In this document: positions 1 through 8,009 of the stretch, one piece after another | Layout: each line of letters opens with the position of its first letter | Position numbering within the stretch: position 1 is the first letter of the stretch | Source of the DNA: Hyphomicrobiales bacterium | GTDB lineage: Bacteria; Pseudomonadota; Alphaproteobacteria; Rhizobiales; Rhizobiaceae | Length of the DNA stretch: 36,931 bases | Direction: 5' to 3' | Assembly: GCA_900469445.1 (NCBI GenBank) | Contig: UBXM01000019.1 | Location: forward strand, 133,784 to 170,714 | Translations under genes and position numbers: made by a program | The notes under the pieces: generated by a model | Told to the model about the DNA's origin: nothing | Databases searched by the model: none | Seen by the model: the letters and a program-made list of their open reading frames with translations, nothing else

Positions 1-30
1 AGAAGGTGCCGGCAGGCGGATGAGGGGCTT
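1..30. repeat. Right end of a RIME-like palindromic repeat, cut by the window edge
   Basis: The first 29 bases match 11330-11358 with a single difference (t for c), in the same orientation. The second copy belongs to a complete two-palindrome intergenic element at 11225-11361. This copy lies just beyond the stop of the TIGR02302 gene, the usual place for such elements. Only the tail is inside the window, so its full size cannot be judged. Confidence 0.6.
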
Positions 31-53
31 TGCTCGCGCTGCCTCTTCAATCC

Positions 54-2807
54 TCACCGTATCTCCAGCAACCGCTCCAGATACTGCCGCTCGGCATCAC
101 CCGATAATGCGCCACCCAGTTTCTCGCGGATCGCGTCGAGGATTTCGCGGGCGCGCTGCACGTCGATCTCGTCCGGCACCTTCACCTGATCGCCGAAATC
201 CGGTCCTGACGTGGCGCGCGGGCGTCCCAGAGGGTCGCGGCCGTTCTGGCCGCCTTGGTTGGCCATGCCTTCGCCCTCGCCATTCTGCTGGCCCTGCTGT
301 CCTTGCTGGCCCTGCATGGCCTGCATCATCTGCTGCATCATGTTCTGGGCGCCCTGGCGCAGTGCGTTGAGCGCATTGCCCTGGCCCTCTACGGCCTGTT
401 CGCCCTGACCTTGGCCGAGCGCCTGACCGGCATTGCCCATCTCGCGCTCCGCCTGGCCAAAACCTTCGCCCGGCTGCATGCCGAGATCCTTCAGGCCCTG
501 CTGCAATTCGCCAAGCTTCTTGCCGAGGCCTTCCTGCTGGGCGCGCAGGTTCTTCAAGGCCTCGCGCAGCTGTTCTGCGGTCATCTGGTCGGTATTCTGC
601 TGACCTTGCTGGCCCTGACCCTGCTGCCCTTGTTGCCCCTGCTGACCTTGTTGGCCCTGTTGCTGCTGGCCCTGCTGACCTTGCTGCGACTGCTGTTGCT
701 CATCGCCTTCGCCCTGCTGCTCCGGGTCGCCGCGCTGCATGCGGTCGCGAAGCGCCTGATCCAGCTTGAAGGTCTGGTCCATCAGGCGCTGCTGTTCCTG
801 CATGATCTCGCCGAGCTTGTCGATCTGCTGGCGCATCTGGCTGTTCTGCTGCTGCTGGCCCTGCTGGCCGCGCTGCGGGCGTCCGGCCTGCAGGTTGTTC
901 ATCATCCGCTGCAATTCGTTCAGCATTTGCTGGGCGGCGTCGCGATTGCCGGAACGGGCTAGGTTCTCGATCTGGTCCATCATGTTCTGCAGATCACGCT
1001 GGCGGATGACGTTTTGCGCCTGCATGTTCTGCTGCGCGCGCGGCGCGTTCTGCATGCGCTGCGCCAGCTCGTTCATGTATTCCTGCATCGCCTCGCGCAT
1101 TTCCTGCATCAGGCGGGCGATCTCCTGATCATTGGCGCCATTCTCCAGGGCTTCGGAAAGATTGCGCTGCGCATCACGCAGGCGGCGTTCGGCAAGCGAC
1201 AGGTCGCCATCCTCGATGCCGAGCGCTATCTCCCAGAGATAGTCGGCGGTTTCCTTCAGCTGCTCCTCGTTGCGGGCAAGCTTCATGCGTCCACGCGCGG
1301 ATTCGATCAGAAGAAAATGGCTGAGGTTCGGAATTGTCTCGTCGGGGCGAATGGTCAGGGCTTCGTTGAGTTCGATTGCCTTTTGCATCTGTCGCGTATC
1401 GAGCGCAAAGACCTGCCGCTGTTCGGCAACGGCTGCGGCGAGCGGCTCGGAGAAGCCGCGGCCGGGCAGGATCATGTCGTGGGCCGGGCTGCGGCCCGTC
1501 TGGCCGGCGCCATCGGTCGCCACCAGTGTCACGCGCACGCGCTTGCCGGCAAGCGGATGTTCGATCAGGCTGCGGCTCGTCAGGGCCTTGAATTCCTGGC
1601 CTTTGGTCTGGCGCGGCAGATCGAGCCGGTATTCGGGCAGCGGATAAAGCGGCGTTGCGGCCGGGTCCTGCGTTCCTGCCGGCTCGATCAGTGCATGGGC
1701 CTCACGAATGCCGTAGTCGTCCTTGGCACGGAAGCCGATCTCGAGCGCGCCATTGACCGAGCGTTTCGGCTGGCCTTCGAAGGCGATTTCCGGCGGGCGA
1801 TCCTGAATGACATTGAATGTCCAGCTCTGGCCATTGACGGTGAGATTGCCGCTTTCGTTGACCGCCATGGCATAGGTGCGCGGTGCGAGCGGCTGGTTGC
1901 CGTTCGCAGGGGGCGCCGGTGGCTGAGGTGGTGGCGTCTGGCTGGCCGGGGCCTGCGCGTTATTCTGGGCCTGCTCTGCAGCCTTTTTCGCCGCTGCCTT
2001 TGCCTCTTCGGTCTGGAGCGTCACATCCTGCTTGTTGGCGCTGGCGGTAAACACCACGGCCTCTTCGCCCTCGCCGCCGGTCACGCGGACCGTCAGGGCG
2101 GAATTCTGCGGAATGGAGACGGCCCCGTTGTTGTTCTGCGCCTGCTGGCCGGTCAGAAACACAGGTGCGCGCCCGGTATAGGAGGGTGGTGTCAGCCAGG
2201 CATCGATGCGCAGGTCGGGATTGATGCTAGGGGCCGGCGGCGTGGGCACGAAAGCGTCGCCCAGGCTGCCGCCGCTGTTGGAGTAGGAAAAGGCAAGCGC
2301 CACGGTGAAGACAAGCGCCGGGACGGCGCGCAGGCCGAAACGGTCGTGTCTGGCTATATCCGGCTGCGGCAGGCCGGCGTCCAGCGCGGCGATCCGCTCG
2401 GCCATGCGGACCTGGTGCTCCTTCCACAAGGCGCGGGAGAAGGGTGTCTCGAAAGCAGGTTCGTCTTCCTGCACGCCAACCGGCTGGTGCGGAAGATTGT
2501 TGCGATCCTCGAGCAGGCGGTCCGCCTCACCGGCGCTCGGCCAGCGGACGCGCGCAAAGGGAAGCAGCGTCAGGGCGAAGCCGCCGAAGAAGGCTGCAAG
2601 CAGGATCCAGCGCAGCCAGTCCGGCGACAGGCGGAAAATGCCGAACCAGGAGGCCGAGAAAAACAGGGCGACAATGCCGACAGGCGCCAGCGCCAGTGGC
2701 AGGATGCGCTCGAAAAACAGCACGATACGCGCGAAGGAACGCTTCAGGGCCACCCTGCGGGCAAGCGCGGGATGGGTGTCGAAAGCACCTTTGCGGGTAA
2801 AGCTCAT
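54..2807 (-). CDS. TIGR02302 family (DUF4175) large membrane protein with Gln-rich tail
   Basis: A 917-residue protein of the alphaproteobacterial TIGR02302/DUF4175 family, whose function is not established. The N-terminal 180 residues hold three hydrophobic stretches (around residues 24-50, 55-78 and 160-175), so it should be anchored in the inner membrane. A long soluble part follows, with a Gln/Ala/Pro-rich linker near residue 285. The last third is rich in Gln, Met and Arg, predicted helical or coiled, and includes a Gln-Gln-Gly run near residues 715-745. I chose the ATG at 2807 because GGAGACGG lies 8 bases upstream; an in-frame start 11 codons further up lacks such a site. It follows lysA on the same strand after about 160 bp that include hairpins. 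The family call is from overall architecture and context; a biochemical role is not claimed. Confidence 0.85.
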   Translation of the reverse strand: MSFTRKGAFDTHPALARRVALKRSFARIVLFFERILPLALAPVGIVALFFSASWFGIFRLSPDWLRWILLAAFFGGFALTLLPFARVRWPSAGEADRLLEDRNNLPHQPVGVQEDEPAFETPFSRALWKEHQVRMAERIAALDAGLPQPDIARHDRFGLRAVPALVFTVALAFSYSNSGGSLGDAFVPTPPAPSINPDLRIDAWLTPPSYTGRAPVFLTGQQAQNNNGAVSIPQNSALTVRVTGGEGEEAVVFTASANKQDVTLQTEEAKAAAKKAAEQAQNNAQAPASQTPPPQPPAPPANGNQPLAPRTYAMAVNESGNLTVNGQSWTFNVIQDRPPEIAFEGQPKRSVNGALEIGFRAKDDYGIREAHALIEPAGTQDPAATPLYPLPEYRLDLPRQTKGQEFKALTSRSLIEHPLAGKRVRVTLVATDGAGQTGRSPAHDMILPGRGFSEPLAAAVAEQRQVFALDTRQMQKAIELNEALTIRPDETIPNLSHFLLIESARGRMKLARNEEQLKETADYLWEIALGIEDGDLSLAERRLRDAQRNLSEALENGANDQEIARLMQEMREAMQEYMNELAQRMQNAPRAQQNMQAQNVIRQRDLQNMMDQIENLARSGNRDAAQQMLNELQRMMNNLQAGRPQRGQQGQQQQNSQMRQQIDKLGEIMQEQQRLMDQTFKLDQALRDRMQRGDPEQQGEGDEQQQSQQGQQGQQQQGQQGQQGQQGQQGQGQQGQQNTDQMTAEQLREALKNLRAQQEGLGKKLGELQQGLKDLGMQPGEGFGQAEREMGNAGQALGQGQGEQAVEGQGNALNALRQGAQNMMQQMMQAMQGQQGQQGQQNGEGEGMANQGGQNGRDPLGRPRATSGPDFGDQVKVPDEIDVQRAREILDAIREKLGGALSGDAERQYLERLLEIR

Positions 2808-2936
2808 GCGGTCCGTCTCCGATCGTGGCGGCGCAAACAAGCTCCTAAGATAACAGTCTTTGTGGCGAAGACGAGGGCAGGCATGTGCCGGCCCTCATAT
2901 TTTAGGCAGTTTCCCGCAATTGTGAATGTCGCGTCA

Positions 2937-2958
2937 AATGCGCGTTCGGGCGCGCATT
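2937..2958 (-). terminator. Hairpin just after lysA, possible terminator
   Basis: AATGCGCG (2937-2944) and CGCGCATT (2951-2958) form a perfect 8-bp stem with a 6-base loop, 6 bases past the lysA stop codon. On the minus strand the stem ends in ATTTG, a poor U-tract. A second imperfect hairpin lies at 2873-2896 (GAGGGC...GCCCTC). Either could end the argH-lptM-lysA transcript before the TIGR02302 gene. Confidence 0.4.
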
Positions 2959-2964
2959 CAGGTC

Positions 2965-4233
2965 TCAGCCCAGCCAGGCGGGAACGGAATCAAGCCCGAT
3001 AAGCTCATCATAGGTGCCGCGCGGGCGAATGACGTGGAACTCCGAACCCTTGACCAGAACTTCCGGCACGAGGAGGCGGGAATTGTAGGTTCCGGCCTGT
3101 ACTGCTCCGTAAGCTCCGGCAGATGCGACAGCAATCAGGTCACCCGGCTTCGGCTCGGCCATTTCGCGGTCGAGCGCCAGATAATCGCCGGTCTCGCAGA
3201 CCGGGCCGACGATATCACCCCGGATGCGCGGCGCATCGGCGGATGGTACGACGACCGGGCGGATCATGTGATAGGCTTCGTAAAGCGTCGGGCGGATCAG
3301 GTCGTTCATCGCGCCGTCGACGATGACGAAGGCCTTCTCGCCGCCATCCTTCACATAGATGACCTCGGTCACCAGAATGCCGGCATTGCCGACGATCAGC
3401 CGGCCGGGCTCGGTAACGATCTTGCAGTTCAGCGAACGCAGCTGGCGCTTCACCGTGTCGGCATAGGCGTCCGGCAGCGGCGGGGGCGTGTTGTCGTCCT
3501 TGTAGGGGATGCCGAGACCGCCGCCGATATCGACGTGATCGATGCGATGGCCATCGCCGCGCAGCGTGTCGACCAGTTCGCGCAACAGACGGAAAGCATG
3601 TTCGAAGGGCGCAAGCTCGGTGATCTGGCTGCCGATATGCATGTCGATGCCGGTGACGTCGATGCCGGGCAGTTCCGCCGCATGAGCATAGACCGCGCGG
3701 GCGCGTTCATAGGCGATGCCGAACTTGTTTTCCTTCTTGCCGGTCGAGATCTTGGCATGCGTTCCCGCATCCACATCCGGATTGATGCGGAAGGAGACAT
3801 GCGCCCTTTTGCCGGCCTTGACGGCACGCAGGTTGAGCACTTCCAGTTCCGGCTCGGATTCGACGTTGAAACAGTAGATACCGGCTTCGAGCGCCAGGTC
3901 CATTTCGGCAACCGTCTTGCCGACGCCGGAGAACATTATGCGGCTTGCCGGAATGCCTGCGGCCAGCGCGCGGCGCAGTTCACCACCCGAGACCACGTCC
4001 ACACCGGCACCCAGCCGACCGAGCGTCTTCAGCACGGCCTGGTTGGAATTCGCCTTCATGGCATAGCAAACCATGGTGTCGACGTCGGAAAACGCTGCGG
4101 CGAAGACCTTGTAGTGCCGCTCGAGCGTTGCCGTCGAATAGACGTAGAACGGCGTTCCGACGGCCTTGGCGATGTCCGGAATGGCGACGTTTTCGGCGTG
4201 CAGAACGCCGTCGATATACTGGAAATGGTTCAC
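2965..4233 (-). CDS. lysA: Diaminopimelate decarboxylase
   Basis: Catalyses the last step of lysine synthesis, PLP-dependent decarboxylation of meso-diaminopimelate to L-lysine, in the cytoplasm. The 422-residue length is normal for the family. The PLP lysine is Lys60 in YAMKANSNQ at the start of the alanine-racemase-like barrel. The HIGSQI strand, the glycine-rich phosphate-binding GGGLG segment and the late CETGDYLA motif (the Cys contributes to the active site across the dimer) are all present. It starts 15 bp after the lptM stop and lies in the order argH-lptM-lysA, common in rhizobia, so it is probably translated from an argH-led message. No regulatory leader is visible in the short gap. 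Assignment is secure. Confidence 0.97.
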   Translation of the reverse strand: MNHFQYIDGVLHAENVAIPDIAKAVGTPFYVYSTATLERHYKVFAAAFSDVDTMVCYAMKANSNQAVLKTLGRLGAGVDVVSGGELRRALAAGIPASRIMFSGVGKTVAEMDLALEAGIYCFNVESEPELEVLNLRAVKAGKRAHVSFRINPDVDAGTHAKISTGKKENKFGIAYERARAVYAHAAELPGIDVTGIDMHIGSQITELAPFEHAFRLLRELVDTLRGDGHRIDHVDIGGGLGIPYKDDNTPPPLPDAYADTVKRQLRSLNCKIVTEPGRLIVGNAGILVTEVIYVKDGGEKAFVIVDGAMNDLIRPTLYEAYHMIRPVVVPSADAPRIRGDIVGPVCETGDYLALDREMAEPKPGDLIAVASAGAYGAVQAGTYNSRLLVPEVLVKGSEFHVIRPRGTYDELIGLDSVPAWLG

Positions 4234-4248
4234 GTCAGATCCCGGAAA

Positions 4249-4446
4249 TTATAGAAGGGGGTCAAGGACGAAAGGCCGGTCCGCCACCGGATCCGCTGCC
4301 TGGCCCTTGGCCTTGCGAACGTTCTGCTGTTCCACCGGCGTGCTGGGGCGGTCGAGGTCGCCCTTGCGGCCGCAGCCGACGGTAATGATGCCGGCAAGGC
4401 CGAGCACCAGGGCGACGCGGGCGGTATTCATCAGCGACTTCGACAT
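4249..4446 (-). CDS. lptM: LptM-type small lipoprotein
   Basis: A 65-residue lipoprotein. A hydrophobic signal (about residues 8-23) leads into the lipobox TVGC; after cleavage Cys25 would be lipidated and followed by GRKGDL, the short motif typical of the YifL/LptM family. In E. coli LptM helps the LptD-LptE complex fold and form its disulfides, so an outer-membrane location is expected by homology. The start is supported by GGAGAAAG 6-9 bases upstream. It sits between argH (about 100 bp upstream) and lysA (15 bp downstream); this family is often found beside lysA. The remaining tail is short and polar. Transfer of the E. coli role is an inference from the motif and position. Confidence 0.85.
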   Translation of the reverse strand: MSKSLMNTARVALVLGLAGIITVGCGRKGDLDRPSTPVEQQNVRKAKGQAADPVADRPFVLDPLL

Positions 4447-4547
4447 TCTTTTCTTTCTCCGGCACGGACAGGCGGAACTTTCATAGCGAAGTTCCCGCCC
4501 TTTGTGCAGTTCAATTCCGTATCAATTGGCGATCACTCGATCACGGT

Positions 4548-5948
4548 TCAATTGCGGCCGCGCCAGTAGGCGATCTGCTTCCTGACTTCCGACGGCGCGG
4601 TGCCGCCAAAGCTCTGGCGGCTGGCAACGGAGGCATCGACGGTCAGAACATCGAAGACCTTCTGCGTGATCGCCGGGTTGATCGCCTTCAGCTCATCGAG
4701 CGAAAGTTCTGCAAGTTCGCAGCCCTTCTTTTCGGCAAGCGCCACGGCATGGCCGGTGGCATGGTGGGCGTCACGGAAGGGCAGGCCGGCCTCGCGCACC
4801 AGCCAGTCGGCCAGATCGGTGGCGGTGGAATAACCCGAGCCTGCGGCGGCGCGCATGCGGTCCGCGCGGATGGTCATGTCGCGCATCATGCCGGTCATGG
4901 CGGCAATCGCCAGTTCCAGGTTTTCGGCGGCATCGAAGACCTGTTCCTTGTCTTCCTGCATGTCCTTGGAATAGGCGAGCGGCAGGCCCTTCATGATGGT
5001 GAGCAGCGCTACCAGCGAACCGTTGATACGACCGGTCTTGGCGCGCACCAGTTCGGCGGCATCCGGGTTCTTCTTCTGCGGCATGATCGAAGAACCGGTC
5101 GAAAATGCATCCGACAGGCGCACGAAGCCGAATTGCGGCGTCGACCAGATGACGATTTCTTCGGCCAGACGCGACAGGTGCACGGCGCAGATCGAGGCGA
5201 CCGAGAGGAATTCCAGCGCGAAGTCGCGGTCGGAGACGGTATCGATCGAGTTGCGGGTCGGCTCGCGGAAACCGAGGGCCTTGGCCGTCATGTGGCGATC
5301 GATCGGGAAGCCGGTGCCGGCAAGCGCTGCCGCGCCGATCGGGCTTTCGTCCAGATGATCGATCGCGTGGCGCACGCGGGCGCGGTCACGGCCGAACATT
5401 TCGACATAGGCCATGCAATGGTGACCGAAGGTAACCGGCTGGGCTGTCTGGAGGTGGGTGAAACCGGGCATGACCGTGTCGGCATGTTCTTCGGCGCGGT
5501 CGAGGAAAGCTGCGATCAGATCGGTCAGCATCTTCTCGGTCTTGGCAAGCTCTTCCTTCACCCAGAGGCGGAAGTCGAGCGCCACCTGGTCGTTGCGCGA
5601 ACGGGCGGTGTGCAGGCGGCCGGCAGCGGGACCGATCAGGGTCGCCAGCCGTGCCTCGATGTTCATGTGAATGTCTTCGAGCTTGCGCGAGAACTCGAAC
5701 TTGCCGCTCTCGATCTCTGACAGGATCGTGTTCAGTCCTTCGACGATCTTGTCTTTATCTTCGCGCGAAATAATGCCTTTTTCGGCCAGCATGGTCGCAT
5801 GCGCGATCGAGCCGCGGATGTCCTGGGCGTAGAGCTTCTTGTCGAAACCGATCGAGGCATTTATCTCCTCCATGATCGCGTCCGGTCCAGAAGCGAAACG
5901 TCCGCCCCACATCTGATTGGAAGAGGTCGCGTCCTTCGTATCGGCCAT
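4548..5948 (-). CDS. argH: Argininosuccinate lyase
   Basis: Splits argininosuccinate to arginine and fumarate, the last step of arginine synthesis. The 466-residue protein carries the fumarase/aspartase superfamily signature [11 protein letters not shown], the flexible loop holding the catalytic serine, and [10 protein letters not shown] in the N-terminal half, which binds substrate. The N-terminus reads MWGGRF shortly after the start, as in most ArgH proteins. The open frame runs on upstream to 6782, but homology begins at the ATG at 5948, so the extension is rejected. It diverges from the tlpA-like gene with only 24 bp between start codons. It heads the minus-strand argH-lptM-lysA run. Confidence 0.97.
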   Translation of the reverse strand: MADTKDATSSNQMWGGRFASGPDAIMEEINASIGFDKKLYAQDIRGSIAHATMLAEKGIISREDKDKIVEGLNTILSEIESGKFEFSRKLEDIHMNIEARLATLIGPAAGRLHTARSRNDQVALDFRLWVKEELAKTEKMLTDLIAAFLDRAEEHADTVMPGFTHLQTAQPVTFGHHCMAYVEMFGRDRARVRHAIDHLDESPIGAAALAGTGFPIDRHMTAKALGFREPTRNSIDTVSDRDFALEFLSVASICAVHLSRLAEEIVIWSTPQFGFVRLSDAFSTGSSIMPQKKNPDAAELVRAKTGRINGSLVALLTIMKGLPLAYSKDMQEDKEQVFDAAENLELAIAAMTGMMRDMTIRADRMRAAAGSGYSTATDLADWLVREAGLPFRDAHHATGHAVALAEKKGCELAELSLDELKAINPAITQKVFDVLTVDASVASRQSFGGTAPSEVRKQIAYWRGRN

Positions 5949-5972
5949 GATGCTTAGTCCTGGAGTTGAATA

Positions 5973-6641
5973 ATGACAGCCAAAAGACCGTTTGGTCTCC
6001 CGTCCGCCCGATTGATCATGATTGCCGCCATTGCGGGGATTACCGCCGGCGCCGTGGCGGTATACGTGAGGAGCATGGGGTCTGGCAATGGCATGGACGG
6101 CCTGACGACGGCCTCTGCCGGTCAGTGCGAAGGTTCCGCCGAACTGGCGAAGTCGGTTTCCGCCTTTTCCAAGGGCGAAGTGGCGGCCATGGCGGCGGCG
6201 CAACCGCCGCGCCCGTTGCAGCTGGCGTTCAAGGGGCCGGAAGGCAAGGACATGACGGTGGCCGATCTCGCCGGCAAGACGGTGCTCCTCAACCTCTGGG
6301 CCACGTGGTGCGTGCCCTGCCGGGAAGAGATGCCGGCGCTCAACGCTTTGCAGAGCACGATGGGCGGCAATGACTTCGAGGTCGTCGCCGTCAATATCGA
6401 TACCGGCAGCGACCAGAAACCGAAGAATTTCTATCAGGACTACAAGATCGACAAACTCGCCTTCTACAGCGACAGCTCGATGGGCGTTTTCAACGCGGTG
6501 AAAAAGGAAGGCCTCGCCTTCGGCCTGCCGGCGACCCTGATCCTCGACAAAAAAGGTTGTCTGATCGGTGCCATGAACGGCCCGGCCGCATGGGACAGCG
6601 AGGATGCCAAGGCGCTGATCACGGCGGCGAAGGGGGCGTAG
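5973..6641 (+). CDS. tlpA: TlpA-family thiol:disulfide oxidoreductase
   Basis: A membrane-anchored periplasmic thioredoxin-like protein that likely reduces disulfides in secreted proteins; the Bradyrhizobium TlpA model acts on cytochrome oxidase copper chaperones. Residues 14-32 form one uncleaved membrane segment after a short basic N-terminus. The thioredoxin domain begins near residue 82, with active site WCVPC (Cys113 and Cys116) in the context NLWATW, and a cis-proline region GLPAT near residue 190. Another cysteine pair (Cys52 and Cys196 approximately) lies outside the active site. GGAG sits 7 bases before the ATG. It diverges from argH. The specific substrate cannot be read from the sequence. 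Confidence 0.9.
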   Translation: MTAKRPFGLPSARLIMIAAIAGITAGAVAVYVRSMGSGNGMDGLTTASAGQCEGSAELAKSVSAFSKGEVAAMAAAQPPRPLQLAFKGPEGKDMTVADLAGKTVLLNLWATWCVPCREEMPALNALQSTMGGNDFEVVAVNIDTGSDQKPKNFYQDYKIDKLAFYSDSSMGVFNAVKKEGLAFGLPATLILDKKGCLIGAMNGPAAWDSEDAKALITAAKGA

Positions 6642-6796
6642 CCTCCGCCAGATTATTGTCGATGGACGGCAACCGGATTTTCGATATTCTCTCAAAAGTT
6701 GTGATGGTGGAAGCAGACGCGCGCTGCCAGGCGTATCGGAGAGGATGGGCCGCTTCGACCGGGCGAAGGCCTCGCTATCCAACTGGAGAGTGAACT

Positions 6797-6886
6797 ATGT
6801 GGCCAATGCCATTTAGCATCACGTTTATCATACGGAAAACCCGCACGAGCTGGCAGGCAAGCGTGCGGGTCACATTCCGAAAATAA
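6797..6886 (+). CDS. Possible 29-residue basic peptide
   Basis: ATG at 6797 is preceded by GGAGAG with 6-8 bases spacing and opens a 29-codon frame ending in TAA at 6884-6886. The peptide starts MWPMPFSITFIIRK, a short hydrophobic stretch, and then becomes strongly basic and ends RVTFRK. It lies 155 bp after the tlpA-like stop, in the 326-bp gap before the convergent dehydrogenase; I see no other gene in that gap. Against it: the last half of the frame overlaps a terminator hairpin of the opposite strand (6839-6870), which would by itself constrain the bases. No family is recognised. Confidence 0.3.
   Translation: MWPMPFSITFIIRKTRTSWQASVRVTFRK
6839..6870 (-). terminator. Second of two tandem terminators after the dehydrogenase gene
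   Basis: ACCCGCACG (6839-6847) pairs perfectly with CGTGCGGGT (6862-6870). Read on the minus strand the stem is followed directly by TTTT, as in an intrinsic terminator. It backs up the hairpin at 6891-6916 for the transcript coming from the 3-hydroxyacyl-CoA dehydrogenase gene. Confidence 0.7.
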
Positions 6887-6890
6887 ATAA

Positions 6891-6916
6891 GAGAGGCGGG
6901 CGAAAGCTCGCCTCTC
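6891..6916 (-). terminator. Intrinsic terminator of the dehydrogenase gene
   Basis: An 11-bp stem (GAGAGGCGGGC with GCTCGCCTCTC, one G-T wobble) closes a 4-base loop. On the minus strand it is followed by the T-rich run TTATTTATTTT, and it lies about 50 bp after the stop codon of the dehydrogenase. On the plus strand the loop is GAAA, a stable tetraloop, but no T-run follows, so the main direction is minus. Confidence 0.8.
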
Positions 6917-6967
6917 ACTCCGCAATATAGTCCGTCATACGTCTTCTTACAAGCGCAGTGGAGGACC

Positions 6968-7843
6968 TTACCGCGTCGGAACCGGAACCTCGCCGCGGTA
7001 ATCATAAAATCCGCGGCCGGATTTGCGGCCGAGCCAGCCGGCTTCGACGTATTTCACCAGAAGCGGGCAGGGGCGGTATTTCGAGTCCGCCAGGCCATCA
7101 TAAAGAACCTGCATGATCGACAGGCAGGTGTCGAGACCGATGAAGTCCGCCAGCTGCAGCGGACCCATCGGATGGTTGGCGCCGAGTTTCATAGCGGTGT
7201 CGATCGCGTCCACCGAACCCACGCCTTCGTAAAGGGTGTAGATCGCCTCGTTGATCATCGGCAGCAGGATGCGGTTGACGATGAAGGCCGGAAAGTCCTC
7301 GGAGACGGTCACGGTCTTGTCCAGCGAGGCGACATATTCCTTGGCGGCCCGGAAGGTCGGCTCGTCGGTGGCGATGCCGCGCACCAGCTCGACCAGCTTC
7401 ATCACCGGCACCGGGTTCATGAAGTGAATGCCCATGAAGCGTTCGGGACGGTCTGTCGCGGATGCGAGGCGGGTGATGGAGAGCGACGATGTGTTGGTGG
7501 CAAGCAGCGCCTCGGGCTTCAGAACCGGGCAGACATGGGTGTAGATCTTGCGCTTGACGCTTTCGTCTTCGGTCGCCGCCTCGATGACGATGTCCATCGG
7601 CGCCAGGTCGTTGACGTCGGCGGAGCCCGAGATTTTCGAGAGAGCCTGATTGCGCTGATCGTCGGTAATCTTCTCGCTGGCGACAAGGCGGGCGAGCGTG
7701 CCGTTGATGGTCGCAAGTGCCGCCTGGATGCGGTCGGGGTCCAGATCGTAGATCTGCACCTTGTAGCCCGCGAGGGAGGAAACATGCGCAATGCCGCAGC
7801 CCATCTGACCTGCGCCGATGATGCCGATATTCTGGAAAGCCAT
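6968..7843 (-). CDS. 3-hydroxybutyryl-CoA dehydrogenase
   Basis: A 291-residue NAD(P)-dependent 3-hydroxyacyl-CoA dehydrogenase that interconverts acetoacetyl-CoA and 3-hydroxybutyryl-CoA. The Rossmann fold opens with GIIGAGQMGCGIA at residues 7-19. The family motifs HFMNPVPVMKLVE (catalytic His) and PAFIVNRIL (start of the C-terminal helical domain) are clear, and the protein ends soon after the GRKSGRGFYDY motif. The chosen ATG at 7843 has GGAG 8 bases upstream; an upstream in-frame start adds 11 residues with no homology. It follows etfA on the same strand but is separated by a strong terminator (7914-7952), so it has its own promoter. The GCGCAC...GTGCGC dyad at 7871-7889 is a possible operator. 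Symbols hbdA, fadB2 and mmgB are all in use. Confidence 0.93.
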   Translation of the reverse strand: MAFQNIGIIGAGQMGCGIAHVSSLAGYKVQIYDLDPDRIQAALATINGTLARLVASEKITDDQRNQALSKISGSADVNDLAPMDIVIEAATEDESVKRKIYTHVCPVLKPEALLATNTSSLSITRLASATDRPERFMGIHFMNPVPVMKLVELVRGIATDEPTFRAAKEYVASLDKTVTVSEDFPAFIVNRILLPMINEAIYTLYEGVGSVDAIDTAMKLGANHPMGPLQLADFIGLDTCLSIMQVLYDGLADSKYRPCPLLVKYVEAGWLGRKSGRGFYDYRGEVPVPTR

Positions 7844-7913
7844 AACGCTTACTCCATCCCTTGGGCTTGGGCGCACTTATCGCGTGCGCTCTTTATTTGA
7901 AAAATGCTTATTT

Positions 7914-7952
7914 AAAAAATGCCGGGCCACGTATTGCGGTCCGGCATTTTTT
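7914..7952 (-). terminator. Strong bidirectional-looking terminator after etfA
   Basis: AAAAAATGCCGG (7914-7925) pairs with CCGGCATTTTTT (7941-7952), with GG/CC pairs added inside. The flanking A-run and T-run make it an intrinsic terminator in either direction. Its position 58 bp past the etfA stop suggests it ends the etfBA message on the minus strand. Confidence 0.85.
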
Positions 7953-8009
7953 ATTCGCCTGGCCATCATTTTGCCAGCTTTTTTCGCAGCTGCGAAGAAG
8001 GTGCCCTCT

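Noticed and set aside
1014..3002. A 662-codon plus-strand frame opposite the TIGR02302 gene
   Set aside because: Antisense shadow; low-complexity Arg/Leu/His composition, no ribosome site and no recognisable domain.
2926..4254. A 442-codon plus-strand frame opposite lysA
   Set aside because: Antisense shadow; lysA has full family motifs on the other strand.
5949..6782. N-terminal extension of argH to 744 residues
   Set aside because: The extra part is antisense to the tlpA-like gene and has no similarity to ArgH; the ATG at 5948 gives the normal length.
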